Shown: positions 1-8,158, counted from the first letter of the stretch. The stretch is DNA of 36,669 bases from Burkholderia sp. S171 (GCF_009766085.1 NZ_LMUF01000030.1:698497-735165); one strand, 5' to 3'. The notes: generated by a model from the sequence alone, not told the origin. Made by a program: numbers and translations.

Positions 1-791
1 ACTTAGGTCAACGAGTCGAAACCGTTCAGCAGCGCGAAGACGGCCGGTGGACTGTCACGACCGGCCAAGGGCTTGTTTTCGATACCGCCGCGATCATGCT
101 GGCCGCCGGCAACGGTGCGTTCGTACCGCAACGCCTCGCACTCGCCGAAGCCGTACCGCTTGAAGACAGCCACGTCCACTACAGCGTGCGCAATCTCGCC
201 AATTTCACCGATAAGACCGTAATAGTCGCGGGCGGCGGTGACTCCGCACTCGATTGGGCGCTGGCCTTGCGCCAGGTCGCGCGCCGAGTCGTACTGGTGC
301 ATCGGCGCAATGGGTTCAGCGCGGTGGCATCGAGTGTCGACGAGATGAGGCGCGCGGTCGATGCCGGAGAAATGGAGTTCATGGTCGGTTCTATCGCCGC
401 GCTGTCCGCACCCGAAAACAAGCTGACCTCGATCGAAATCCGGCAGATTGGCGGCACCGTGCAGATCGATGCGGATCATCTGGTGGTGCTGTACGGTCTG
501 GTCGCAGACCTTGGGCCGATTGCGAATTGGAGTTTGAAAATCACCGGCGGCCGCGTCGATGTGGATACGTCGAACTACGAAAGCTCGCGAGCGGGGATCT
601 TCGCGGTGGGAGACATCGCGATCTATCCGAACAAGCAAAAGCTGATTCTTTCTGGCTTTCATGAAGCGTCGCTAGCGCTGAGGAAGGCCTACACGTACGC
701 GTATCCTGACAAGAAACGGGTGCACGTCCATTCCAGCTACGACGCCGGTTTGGCCGAGCGTATTGCGACGGGTTCGGCGCATCAGGAGTGA
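1..791 (+). CDS. Ferredoxin/flavodoxin-NADP reductase, thioredoxin-reductase-like (5' partial)
   Basis: The reading frame is open from the left edge (first whole codon at base 3), so the N-terminus with the FAD-binding GxGxxG lies outside the window. About 262 residues remain. The visible part holds the NADPH-binding Rossmann motif GGGDSALDWAL with a VHRR segment for the 2'-phosphate, and a C-terminal GIFAVGDIA motif that closes the FAD domain. There is no CxxC redox pair between these domains, which separates it from true thioredoxin reductase and fits the TrxR-like FNR family (type 2). Such enzymes pass electrons between NADPH and ferredoxin or flavodoxin in the cytoplasm. It ends at a TGA directly before a strong hairpin. 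The family call is firm; the electron partner is not visible. Confidence 0.85.
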   Translation, partial: LGQRVETVQQREDGRWTVTTGQGLVFDTAAIMLAAGNGAFVPQRLALAEAVPLEDSHVHYSVRNLANFTDKTVIVAGGGDSALDWALALRQVARRVVLVHRRNGFSAVASSVDEMRRAVDAGEMEFMVGSIAALSAPENKLTSIEIRQIGGTVQIDADHLVVLYGLVADLGPIANWSLKITGGRVDVDTSNYESSRAGIFAVGDIAIYPNKQKLILSGFHEASLALRKAYTYAYPDKKRVHVHSSYDAGLAERIATGSAHQE

Positions 792-820
792 GTTTTCCCG
801 TTGCCTTGCAACGGGAAAAC
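792..820 (+). terminator. Hairpin just after the reductase stop codon
   Basis: A perfect 13-bp inverted repeat (arms 792-804 and 808-820) with a 3-base loop starts at the base after the stop codon. The stem begins GTTTT and ends AAAAC, and no long T tract follows. It is a probable transcription terminator or mRNA 3'-end stabiliser for the reductase gene. Confidence 0.6.
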
Positions 821-844
821 TTCGGCGCACATCATCTGCCGCAA

Positions 845-863
845 GGTCTCTTTCTAAGAGACC
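845..863 (-). terminator. Second hairpin, at the end of the minus-strand relic
   Basis: A perfect 8-bp inverted repeat (845-852 and 856-863, loop TCT) contains the stop codon of the minus-strand relic at 854-856. With the hairpin at 792-820 it gives two stem-loops between converging frames. No clear T tract is seen on either side. Confidence 0.35.
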
Positions 864-1023
864 GCCGCTTGCCCCGCAATCGCCGCGATCCTCTCCGCAA
901 GTCCGGCGCGACAATCTCGAGTACCTGTTGCCTCAACTCCTCTTCCGATTGCCCCGCTCCGTCCAGGAGCAGCGCGGCCTCGCAGACCGTTGAACCGATC
1001 GTTCTTGCCGCAGGTACGGGTTT
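854..1023 (-). pseudogene. Possible gene relic with a frameshift (C-terminal fragment)
   Basis: On the minus strand, bases 1017 to about 901 read as a protein-like segment (VPAARTIGSTVCEAALLL, then an acidic helix and LRQQVLEIVAP). The frame then degrades into Arg-rich sequence. Shifting by one base near 901 restores a sensible ending, LAERIAAIAGQAAVS followed by TAG. An in-frame stop lies just upstream of the segment. This looks like the decayed 3' end of a gene with a one-base frameshift. I do not recognise the family. The rest of 792-1142 shows only the two hairpins and the start region of the next gene. The relic reading is tentative. Confidence 0.3.
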
Positions 1024-1142
1024 TCACGGTATTTGCCGCGTTCTCCTGTCCGACCGCTTGAGCGATCGGCTGGCATAGACTAGGGAGGCGTACGTTCACG
1101 TCTGCCAAGCAGCATCCTCAGCATCCTCTTAGGGAGCGTTGC

Positions 1143-1841
1143 ATGATCACCCTCTTTTCATACCCGGAACTCTACGGTCTCGAAGACAACAATCCGTATG
1201 GTCTGAAGGTATTCGCATTCCTCAAGCTCAGTGCTTTGCCTTTCGAGCACCGGCATATCCTCGATACAAGATCCGCGCCTCGCGGACAGCTTCCCTACGT
1301 GACCGACGATACGGAATCGATTGGCGACAGCGACGCCATCATCGCTTATCTCAGGCGGAAGTACGGCCTCGATGTTGACGATACGATGACACCCATCCAG
1401 CATGACCTGAGCTTTCTGATCAGGCGGGCGCTTGACGATCTGTATTGGGTCATGTCGTATTCGCGCTGGAGTGATCCGCGTTTCTGGCCGATGTTCAAGG
1501 ACGCGTTCCTGTCGGCTCATCCGGGGATTACAGCAGACAGCCTTGACGCGGCGAGGCAATACAACTTCGAGCGGTATCGATATCAAGGCATCGGCCGTTT
1601 TGAACCCGACGACGTCTATGCGCGAGGGATCGCTGATTTGCAGGTGATTTCGAACCTGCTGGGCGACAGTGAATTTCTGTTCGGCGCGAAGCCTACGAGT
1701 GTTGACGCCAGCGTTTATGGCTTCGTGGCGAATATCTTTTTCTACGATATCGACACGCCGCTCAAGCAGTTCGTTTTGACGCGGCCCGAGCTTGTGCGGC
1801 ACTGCCGCGCGGTGCGTGCAGCGATAGCCCAATCTGCCTGA
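1143..1841 (+). CDS. Glutathione S-transferase family protein (metaxin/Faxc-like)
   Basis: The product is 232 residues. An N-terminal thioredoxin-fold domain (about 1-75) contains QLPYVTDD, the family's cis-proline region, then IGDSDAIIAYLRRKYG, where glutathione would be held. An all-helical C-terminal domain includes KPTSVDASVYGFVANI, the N-capping/hydrophobic staple region typical of metaxin and 'failed axon connections' type GSTs. No signal peptide is seen, so it should be cytoplasmic. The start at 1143 is supported by AGGGAG six bases upstream. It stands alone, in the same direction as the reductase but about 350 bases away. The substrate is unknown; many of these proteins have little or no classical GST activity. 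Confidence 0.75.
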   Translation: MITLFSYPELYGLEDNNPYGLKVFAFLKLSALPFEHRHILDTRSAPRGQLPYVTDDTESIGDSDAIIAYLRRKYGLDVDDTMTPIQHDLSFLIRRALDDLYWVMSYSRWSDPRFWPMFKDAFLSAHPGITADSLDAARQYNFERYRYQGIGRFEPDDVYARGIADLQVISNLLGDSEFLFGAKPTSVDASVYGFVANIFFYDIDTPLKQFVLTRPELVRHCRAVRAAIAQSA

Positions 1842-1981
1842 TTACGTCGCGTACAAGAACGAATACCGAAGCAATTTGGCGGCACGCGCGTCGGGCGCGC
1901 TGGTCATCGCATCGTGTCCGGCTTCTATCTCGCACCACGCGATCCGCCGCGCCGGCGGCTGGCAGTTCGTTGCGGGGGCTT

Positions 1982-3358
1982 CTAAGCCGCGCCGCGTCCC
2001 TCTTGGGACCGCTGATTTCCTGGTCTCGTTGTCAAAGAGACAATAGCTGCAAACCCGCCGCCTTCACGTTGCACCAACTGAAGTTCACCGCCATGCAGCT
2101 TCGCGATTCTTTCGACGATAGCCAGACCCAACCCCGTCCCTCCCGGATGCGCGCCTGTCGATCGCCCCCGTTTGAACGGCGCTTTCAACTCATTTGGATC
2201 GTCACCATTCACGCCTTTGCCGCGATCGGCGACTTCCACGTACGCGGTGTGACTGACATCGTCGGTCCATGTCCGCGCCGATAGCCCCACGCGGCCGTAC
2301 AGCACCGCGTTCTGCATCAGGTTCATCAGCACGCGCATGACGCTGATAGGACGGAACGGGAACGGCTGCAAGTCGCCGAGAGTGAGTTCGAACACGTGAC
2401 CAAGGCCCGCGAAGTCGGCGGCAAGACTATTCACCAGCGCATTCAGGTCGCCGACCTCGGCCGCTTCGCGCGTGCCGCTACCGGCATAGTCCATGAACTG
2501 CTGGAGAATCGCGTCGATCTGATCGAGATAATGATCCGTCGATACCGCGAGTTCATCATGTTCTTCCGATGGTGTTGTCATCGCCACAGCCAGACGCAGC
2601 TTGGTCAACGGCGTGCGGATATCGTGGGAGATACCGGCGAGCATCAGCGAACGGGTCGCGTCAGCTTCCTGCAAAGCGTGGACCATCCGGTTGAATGCGA
2701 CGCTGACTTGCGCGATCTCGGTTGGTCCATCTATGCGCAGCGGTTGCGGCGCTTCTCCTGAGCTCAGGCGATGCGCTGCGTTGGCGAGATCTCGCAACGG
2801 CCGGTTGATATGGCGCTGGATCAGGTACGCGGTGACGATGGCAAGCGCAGCGAGCGCAAGCGACAGCGCGATAGCGGAGAGCATGCCGTCGTTGTGCGCG
2901 GCTTCGGGAACGGGCAGGGCGATCCAGTAAGGCTCTTGACCGAGATGCGCGCGTATCCAAAGCCGTTGCTCGCCTTCTGTTTGCCATTGAACTTCCATGC
3001 CCGCGGGCAAATGCTCGCGTAAGGTATCGATGAAAACCGCGCGCTGATAAGTTCGATAGAAATTGCGCCATGTCACCGAAGGTTCGGAGGCGGCGCTGGC
3101 GGGGAATTGCCGGCTGGCTTCGAAGCGAACCGCAAGTCCGCTCCGTGCGTCAGGCGCGGAGGTCTTCAACAGGTCATCGAGTGTTTGCACGTAAATCGCG
3201 AAAGTCTCAGCGGCGCGTTCGATCCGCGGTCTCTGAACGAAATGCATTAGTACGCTTAACGAACTAATCTGACTGACAATGACCAGCGCCACGAGGAGCG
3301 CGATATTGCGTGCGAACAACGAGCGCGGCAATGTGATGTGGCCCGTGCGCCGGATCAT
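1982..3358 (-). CDS. EnvZ-type sensor histidine kinase
   Basis: The product is 458 residues and carries an N-terminal membrane segment (about 15-40), a periplasmic region of about 120 residues, a second membrane segment (about 160-182), a HAMP linker, a phosphoacceptor motif GISHDIRTPLTKLRLA with His 245, an N box (NLMQNAVLYGR) and a G box (GTGLGLAIVERIAKLHGGEL). This order is that of EnvZ-class kinases, which phosphorylate an OmpR-type partner in response to an envelope signal. A start 39 bases upstream (3397) is possible, but the ATG at 3358 overlaps the TGA of the upstream regulator gene as ATGA. That is the usual coupling of such pairs, so I chose it. The stimulus cannot be read from the sequence. 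Confidence 0.9.
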   Translation of the reverse strand: MIRRTGHITLPRSLFARNIALLVALVIVSQISSLSVLMHFVQRPRIERAAETFAIYVQTLDDLLKTSAPDARSGLAVRFEASRQFPASAASEPSVTWRNFYRTYQRAVFIDTLREHLPAGMEVQWQTEGEQRLWIRAHLGQEPYWIALPVPEAAHNDGMLSAIALSLALAALAIVTAYLIQRHINRPLRDLANAAHRLSSGEAPQPLRIDGPTEIAQVSVAFNRMVHALQEADATRSLMLAGISHDIRTPLTKLRLAVAMTTPSEEHDELAVSTDHYLDQIDAILQQFMDYAGSGTREAAEVGDLNALVNSLAADFAGLGHVFELTLGDLQPFPFRPISVMRVLMNLMQNAVLYGRVGLSARTWTDDVSHTAYVEVADRGKGVNGDDPNELKAPFKRGRSTGAHPGGTGLGLAIVERIAKLHGGELQLVQREGGGFAAIVSLTTRPGNQRSQEGRGAA

Positions 3359-4068
3359 GGTTCGACTTCCGCGACCAGCATGTAGCCCACGCCCCACACC
3401 GTCTTGACGAAGCGCGGTTTCGACGGATCGGCCTCCACGATCTGCCGCAGCCGCAGTACCTGCACATCGATACTGCGATCGAGCGCGTCGTGGTCGCGTC
3501 CGCGTGAGCGGGCGATCAGGTTGTCGCGGCTGACAGGCCGGTTAGGTGAGGCGCCCAGAGCATTCAATAGCAGCATCTGGGTCGAATGAATCTCGAACAA
3601 CTCCCCCGACTTGTACAGGCGTTGTTTGCCGAGATCGAGGCAATAGTCGCCGAAACGCACGGTCTGCGATCTAAGCACAGGCTCGCCCGCCGCGATCTTC
3701 TGGCGTCTCAGCAGCGCGCGAACGCGTGCAACGAGTTCACGCGGCAGGAACGGTTTGGCGAGGTAGTCGTCGGCGCCGGTTTCGAGACCAATGACCTTGT
3801 CGACGGGATCGCCTTTGGCGGTGAGGATGAGAATGGGCAGCGTCTGTCCTTCGGCACGCAAGCGCCGGCAGACTGATAGCCCATCCTCCTGCTCCATCAT
3901 CAGGTCGAGAATCAGCAAATCGAACGGCTCGCGCTGCAGATAGCGATCAAGCCGCTTGCTGTCGGCGACCACCCGGACTTCGAACCCGTGGCTGCTCAGG
4001 AAACGCTGCAGCATGTTGCGCAACTCGGCTTCATCGTCGAGAACAATGATCTTCGGCTGACTCTCCAT
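3355..4068 (-). CDS. OmpR-family response regulator
   Basis: The product is 237 residues. The receiver domain (about 5-118) has the acidic pair D11/D12, the phosphorylated Asp 55 (LLILDLMM), Thr 83 (ILTAKG) and Lys 105 (LAKPF). The C-terminal winged-helix domain (about 140-232) has RSIDVQVLRLR and VWGVGYMLV, typical of OmpR/PhoB regulators binding direct repeats. A strong ribosome site, AAGGAGG, lies five bases before the ATG. The gene comes first in a two-gene operon and overlaps the kinase by four bases. It is close to OmpR in its central linker, but I cannot say whether it is the true OmpR orthologue. The 264 bases between this start and the EF-hand gene upstream show no gene. Confidence 0.92.
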   Translation of the reverse strand: MESQPKIIVLDDEAELRNMLQRFLSSHGFEVRVVADSKRLDRYLQREPFDLLILDLMMEQEDGLSVCRRLRAEGQTLPILILTAKGDPVDKVIGLETGADDYLAKPFLPRELVARVRALLRRQKIAAGEPVLRSQTVRFGDYCLDLGKQRLYKSGELFEIHSTQMLLLNALGASPNRPVSRDNLIARSRGRDHDALDRSIDVQVLRLRQIVEADPSKPRFVKTVWGVGYMLVAEVEP

Positions 4069-4332
4069 TCATGCCTCCTTCGGTGCGTCGGACGGTCGGG
4101 CTTCATGACGTTCGGCAAGCCGCTGTAGCAGTGCTCGGGGCGGCAGGCTTTCAAACTGGTTTTGCGCATTCGCCTCCCGCTGTTTCAAGCAGTGGCCTAC
4201 TGTCACGCAACGGGCGAGCGTCAGGATGGGCACCACGCTGGCCACAAGAAGAAGGCAAAGCGGACCTTAGTTTCCAAGACGATAATCCAGTACGCACAGA
4301 ACAAAAAGCTTCCACCTGTTGCCGTGCTGCCG

Positions 4333-4638
4333 TCAGTGCGATGTCGCGCGCTGCTGCATGAATTGCTCGATCTGCGGCAGCGTGATGTAGCCGGTTTTTT
4401 GCGTGTCGATCTGATCGAAGTTCTGCGCGACCATCGGCATGCCTTGCGCTGCTTGCGCCTGAGTCAGCTTGCCATCGTGCGTGGTGTTGGCCGCAGCAAA
4501 GCGCGCCTGCAATTGCTGCATCGCGCGCTCCATGCGTTGCGGGCTGACCGTGGCTTGCGGCGCGGTTTGCGCCATGGCGCCCGTGCTGGCGAAGGAGGCG
4601 GCGATAGACAGGACGAGGATGGCTATCGTGTTTTTCAT
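4333..4638 (-). CDS. Secreted EF-hand-like protein
   Basis: The product is 101 residues: a signal peptide (MKNTIAILVLSIAASFA... cleaved near AMAQ, about residue 23), then two helix-loop-helix units. The loops, around NTTHDGKLT and DTQKTGYIT, keep the central Gly and the following hydrophobic residue of EF-hands but lack several Asp ligands, so calcium binding may be weak. An ORF start 135 bases upstream exists, but the ATG at 4638 has GGAGA six to seven bases before it and begins a clean signal peptide, so I use it. The gene runs in the same direction as the two-component pair and 264 bases upstream of it, so it could be linked to that system. The function is unknown. Confidence 0.7.
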   Translation of the reverse strand: MKNTIAILVLSIAASFASTGAMAQTAPQATVSPQRMERAMQQLQARFAAANTTHDGKLTQAQAAQGMPMVAQNFDQIDTQKTGYITLPQIEQFMQQRATSH

Positions 4639-5050
4639 GGTGTTCTCCAGTGAATTCCGGTGAATGAAGGGTTTGTGTGCCATGGGTTGCGGCGTTTGCC
4701 TTTTACCTTTTGAAGCGGTCCCGATCAATGGCAGACCGAAGCTTATCGACCACCACTGGAAAATGAATGACAAACCGGCTACGAATCATGTCGCCGCATG
4801 TCATGCGTAGAACGGGTAACTAAGCATCTGCTCCCTACAAAAATGCTTGCCGCAGCGTCTAAACGCCGATGACCCGTGACATCGAATGAAATATGTTTTG
4901 ACGTGGTTTTTAACGGCGGTTTGCGTATCTTTCGGTGGTCGGCGCTACGAGCGCTTCAACAGATTCGCAAGGCCCTGAAGCAATGCGATCCCCCGGCGGA
5001 GCGGCTTCCAAAGAAGACGAGACCGGCCGATCGAATCGAAGGGAATTCAC
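4639..5050. other. Divergent intergenic region, no gene seen
   Basis: These 412 bases separate the EF-hand gene (minus) from the Pro/Val-rich secreted protein (plus), so they should hold both promoters. Short ORFs here lack coding character. A weak look-alike of the ECF promoter (GTAACT, 16 bases, CAAA at 4816-4841) is present but has two mismatches. Nothing else stands out. Confidence 0.5.
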
Positions 5051-5368
5051 ATGAATATTCGTCTTATCAGTGCATCCGCCGCCACCGCGTTCGGCCTGAT
5101 GCTCTCCACCGGCGCTGAAGCACGAACATTTGTGGTCTACGCCGGACCGTCGGTGGTGTATGTACCGCCACGACCTGTTTATTACACCGTTCCAGTTCAG
5201 CCCAGGTATGTCGCGGTGGTGCCCGCAACTCCTGTCGTTGAGGTCCCCGTGCCGGCACCGAGGCCAGTGGTCTATGTGCCGATGCACGGTGCCTACGCTG
5301 CCGTGCCAGCGGCGAACGTAAGGTACGTACAACCCGTCACGATGGTTCCTGTCGCCGGGATGCAATGA
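5051..5368 (+). CDS. Small secreted proline/valine-rich protein
   Basis: The product is 105 residues. A signal peptide of about 24 residues ends near GAEA/RTF. The mature part is built of short Val/Pro/Tyr-rich strings (YAGPSVVYVPPRPVYY, VVPATPVVEVPVPAPRP) with almost no charged residues. It therefore looks like an extended, beta-prone envelope or surface peptide rather than an enzyme. GAAGGGA lies about eight bases before the ATG. I do not recognise a named family; similar small proteins are common as hypothetical proteins in this bacterial group. It is followed 171 bases later by the carbonic anhydrase gene in the same direction. The coding call rests on the signal peptide and composition. 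Confidence 0.55.
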   Translation: MNIRLISASAATAFGLMLSTGAEARTFVVYAGPSVVYVPPRPVYYTVPVQPRYVAVVPATPVVEVPVPAPRPVVYVPMHGAYAAVPAANVRYVQPVTMVPVAGMQ

Positions 5369-5526
5369 GCGGGTCGAAGCGTTTGGTTCGGCAGCCGTGA
5401 TTGACGCGGCCGTAATTGATGTGCAACGAGGTGAAGAGTACGCTCGCCCGGGCCCGGTTGACGCACTATCGGAGCGCGTGGGACGTGCATCTGCGTCCGG
5501 CGATAGGTGCGGCATTTATTCCTCTG

Positions 5527-5539
5527 AAGGAGGTGATCC
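5527..5539 (+). promoter_or_regulatory. Exceptionally long Shine-Dalgarno sequence
   Basis: AAGGAGGTGATCC lies directly before the carbonic anhydrase ATG. It complements 13 consecutive bases of the conserved 16S rRNA 3' end (GGATCACCTCCTT). The GGAGG core sits six bases from the start, so the whole spacer also pairs. It fixes the start at 5540. Confidence 0.85.
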
Positions 5540-6262
5540 ATGTGCGTTCATTCGATGTGTTCTCTGTCTCGGCGGCGCGTTCTGTTCGCTGGTGTGGCGT
5601 CCGCAGCCGTCGCTACATTTTCGTTGCACGATGCGCGTGCAGATCAACCTTCAACGGCACCCGGTCCTAACGCGATTGCACCCTCGGATGCACTCGCTCG
5701 CCTGCTGCAGGGCAACGAGCGATATGCTGCTAATACCCCTGCAAACAAGGACTATTCCGCGGGCCGGGCGGCACGCGTCACGGCGCAATTTCCCATTGCA
5801 GCTATTCTCGGCTGCGCGGATTCGAGGGTTTCGCCTGAATTGGCGTTCGATCAAGGCCCGGGCGATCTGTTCGTCGTACGGGTCGCTGGCAATTTCGTGA
5901 ACGACGATGGCCTCGCCAGCCTGGAATACGGGGTGAAGTTCCTGGGGGTACCGTTGATCGTGGTGCTTGGACATACGCATTGCGGTGCGGTCTCGGCCGC
6001 GGTCAAGGTGATCCGTGAAGGGGCCGTCTTACCGGGACATTTGCCCGAACTGGTCAGGGCGATCAGGCCGGCCGTCAAGATCGCCAGGACGCATGGACAC
6101 GGCGATCTGGTGGCGGATGCCACTATCGAAAATGTGCGGCTGAACGTCAATCGGCTGAGGGTATCGAAGCCGCTCATCGGAGAGTATGTGAGAGCAGGCA
6201 GGGTGCACGTGGTTGGAGCGATATACGATCTCGCGTCGGGGAAGGTCCGGGTGGTTGATTGA
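5540..6262 (+). CDS. Exported beta-class carbonic anhydrase
   Basis: The product is 240 residues and should interconvert CO2 and bicarbonate. It has the beta-class zinc site: Cys 92 with Asp 94-Ser-Arg 96 (GCADSR), then His 145 and Cys 148 (LGHTHCGA). The N-terminus (SRRRVLFAGVASAAVATF, then ADQ) resembles a twin-arginine signal, which would place the folded zinc enzyme in the periplasm. After it a helix, ALARLLQGNERY, opens the usual beta-CA fold. The start is fixed by the unusually long Shine-Dalgarno at 5527-5539. It has no close operon partner: the gene downstream is convergent. A role in periplasmic CO2/bicarbonate balance is likely but not shown here. Confidence 0.92.
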   Translation: MCVHSMCSLSRRRVLFAGVASAAVATFSLHDARADQPSTAPGPNAIAPSDALARLLQGNERYAANTPANKDYSAGRAARVTAQFPIAAILGCADSRVSPELAFDQGPGDLFVVRVAGNFVNDDGLASLEYGVKFLGVPLIVVLGHTHCGAVSAAVKVIREGAVLPGHLPELVRAIRPAVKIARTHGHGDLVADATIENVRLNVNRLRVSKPLIGEYVRAGRVHVVGAIYDLASGKVRVVD

Positions 6263-6279
6263 AGCGATCACCCGGGTTT

Positions 6280-6326
6280 GAGTCGATCAACAATGCATTC
6301 GAGTTCGTCCGGGCGTTGATCGACTC
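6280..6326 (+). terminator. Long inverted repeat after the carbonic anhydrase gene
   Basis: Perfect 12-bp arms (6280-6291 GAGTCGATCAAC and 6315-6326 its complement) are separated by 23 bases. They lie 18 bases after the stop codon, between two convergent genes. No T tract follows. It may be a terminator or a protein-binding dyad. Confidence 0.4.
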
Positions 6327-6439
6327 GCGGCCGGCAGGCGCGCTTGTAAAGACGGCTGCTTACCAATCCGTCGCGCGGTCGCGGCGAGCGGAGACAATGA
6401 ACGACCGATGCCTCCGCTGCTCCCGCTAACAGCATGGGT

Positions 6440-7132
6440 TTAACTCACGTTGAAATGCACCCGCACGTCCTGATGACTCTCCACGGGATGTCCGCCTTGC
6501 ATCGCGGGGAAAAATCGCCATTTGCTCAGCGTTTCAAGCAGTAACGCATTCAGGCGAGGGTTTTGCGTCGGCTTCGAAAGTTCTACTTCAATCGTTCCAT
6601 CCGCGTGGATATCGAAGCGCGCGACGGCAATGGCCTGATAAGCATCCTCGCGAAGATCGTCGGGGAGAGAAGGCATGGGCTGGCTGATGACGCGTGCGGC
6701 GGACCCCGCTGACGGGGTCGCCGTATTGCTCGTCGATGCGGAAGATGACGACGTTGTCACAGCCGTAGTGGATGTCGCTGAGGGGCTTGCCTCCGGAGAC
6801 AGTGACGGTGCAGGTTGGTCCGTTTTCGCAATCGCGGGCTCTGGGGACGCATGCTCGATTTCGTGCGGTTTCACTACTCGGGCCGGCGTTGGATCTCGTC
6901 GTGCGTGAGCTTGCCGAGTGACTGCTGCAGCGGGCGCCGGAGCGGCAACAGCACGCGCATTTGCCGCGGGCGTAGGCAACTCGACAAGACGCATTTCCAT
7001 AGTCGTTTGCACCGGGACGGCGGTGCTCGGCAGAGGCCGCAAGAGCGGGTTCACAAATCGGGTCAGCAGCACGGCCCAAAGCACAAATGCAATCAGAAGG
7101 GCGACGCTGAATCTGATTCGTGCCGCATCCAT
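6440..7132 (-). CDS. TonB-family energy transducer
   Basis: The product is 230 residues from the ATG at 7132. One N-terminal membrane segment (about 8-28) is followed by a long Ala/Pro/Ser/Thr-rich, periplasm-spanning linker. The C-terminal TonB-like domain (about the last 80 residues) contains ARFDIHADGTIEVELSKPTQNPRLNALLLETLSKWRFFP-type sequence. TonB carries proton-motive energy from ExbB/ExbD to outer-membrane receptors. Starts at 7153 (ATG) and 7165 (GTG, overlapping the exbD stop) are also in frame. I prefer 7132 because the membrane anchor follows at once and CAGGT lies four to five bases upstream. It is the last gene of the receptor-exbB-exbD-tonB operon, so it probably serves mainly that receptor. 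Confidence 0.82.
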   Translation of the reverse strand: MDAARIRFSVALLIAFVLWAVLLTRFVNPLLRPLPSTAVPVQTTMEMRLVELPTPAANARAVAAPAPAAAVTRQAHARRDPTPARVVKPHEIEHASPEPAIAKTDQPAPSLSPEASPSATSTTAVTTSSSSASTSNTATPSAGSAARVISQPMPSLPDDLREDAYQAIAVARFDIHADGTIEVELSKPTQNPRLNALLLETLSKWRFFPAMQGGHPVESHQDVRVHFNVS

Positions 7133-7157
7133 CAAACCTGCCCGTCTCCCCATCCCG

Positions 7158-7556
7158 CTACTCACGATCGATTGCCATCAGGAAATGCGCCGCGCCCGCG
7201 CGGCGCGCAGCCAGCATGGCCTGAACGACGGTTCCGTGTGCCGCGGCGGCGTCCGCAGCAATGACCACGTTCCGGTCCGGTTTGAGAAGCCGCCTGACGC
7301 CGGCTTCCACCTGATCGAGACGCACGGGCTGACGATCCAGAAAGACCGCGTTCGCGCGATCGACCGCCAGTGTCAGTGGCTGATCCTCGGACATCTGCTG
7401 TGCCTGTCCCGACGGCAAATCGACCTTGACGGCGTCCAGCCGTTGCATAGCCAGCGACGCCAACATGAAGGTCGCGAGCAAGAAAAACATCACGTCGATC
7501 ATCGGAATGATCTCGATGCGCCCACGCTTCGACGCCCGCGAGCGCCGGAACTTCAT
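7158..7556 (-). CDS. exbD: ExbD-type biopolymer transport protein
   Basis: The product is 132 residues: a short basic cytoplasmic tail, one membrane helix (about 16-38) with the essential proton-carrying Asp 21 (IIPMIDVMFFLLATFML), and a small periplasmic domain ending near residue 130. This is the ExbD/TolR family; with ExbB it forms the proton channel that drives TonB. The start overlaps the exbB stop by four bases (ATGA). Placement between exbB and a TonB gene, downstream of a TonB-dependent receptor, makes ExbD much more likely than TolR. Confidence 0.88.
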   Translation of the reverse strand: MKFRRSRASKRGRIEIIPMIDVMFFLLATFMLASLAMQRLDAVKVDLPSGQAQQMSEDQPLTLAVDRANAVFLDRQPVRLDQVEAGVRRLLKPDRNVVIAADAAAAHGTVVQAMLAARRAGAAHFLMAIDRE

Positions 7557-8158
7557 TGCGCGTCTCCGGCCACTGGTCCGGCGCTTTCGGCTTTGAGCCG
7601 AATCTCGCCGAGGCGTTCGTTGGCACGCACTTCGAGGTCATCGATCAGGCGTTCAAGGCGTCGCGAGAAATAATTGAACGCGAAAAGCGCGAACAACGCG
7701 ACGACCAATCCGATGGCCGTGGCTATCAACGATTGCGCCACGCCACCCGTCACACCGCCAGGATTAACGAGGCGGTTGCCGCCGAATAGCTGGAACGAAT
7801 GCATCATTCCGACAATGGTCCCCAGCAACCCGAGCAAGGGCGCAGCCGTCACAATAGTCTCCAGTACCCAGAAGCCGCGGCTCATATCCCGTTCGATACG
7901 CGTTGCGACCGATTGAGCCCGGGCTTCGACTAGCCATAACGGTGTTCCGGCTGGCGCTGTCACCGTTGCATCGAGGCGGCTGAACGCATGCTGCGCTGGC
8001 AGCGGACGGGTGCGCGCTCCAGGTTGACTTGCAAATCGCACGAACACATAAGCGCGATCAATGACGATAGCAATCGCCATCACGGCGAGCAGCGTGAGCG
8101 GGTACACCACCCAGCCGCCCACCTGTGCCGCGGCAGTAATACCTGCCCAATCCTGCAT
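7553..8158 (-). CDS. exbB: ExbB-type proton channel protein (MotA/TolQ/ExbB)
   Basis: The product is 201 residues. One membrane helix (about 14-38) is followed by a cytoplasmic stretch. The MotA/ExbB core comes next: FWVLETIVTAAPLLGLLGTIVGMMHSF and, after a loop, GGVAQSLIATAIGLVVALFALFAFNYF. These two helices with conserved Gly/Pro/Thr form the channel around the ExbD Asp. A TTG start at 8164 is possible, but the ATG at 8158 has AAAGG eight bases upstream. It begins 33 bases after the receptor gene ends and overlaps exbD by four bases, so receptor and energising complex are almost certainly one transcript. Confidence 0.88.
   Translation of the reverse strand: MQDWAGITAAAQVGGWVVYPLTLLAVMAIAIVIDRAYVFVRFASQPGARTRPLPAQHAFSRLDATVTAPAGTPLWLVEARAQSVATRIERDMSRGFWVLETIVTAAPLLGLLGTIVGMMHSFQLFGGNRLVNPGGVTGGVAQSLIATAIGLVVALFALFAFNYFSRRLERLIDDLEVRANERLGEIRLKAESAGPVAGDAQ

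Noticed and set aside
4816..4841. GTAACT, 16 bases, CAAA: look-alike of the ECF promoter before the Pro/Val-rich protein gene
   Set aside because: Both elements carry one mismatch (GTAACT for GTAACC, CAAA for CGAA) and the site is about 210 bases from the gene; all six accepted sites keep both elements exactly.
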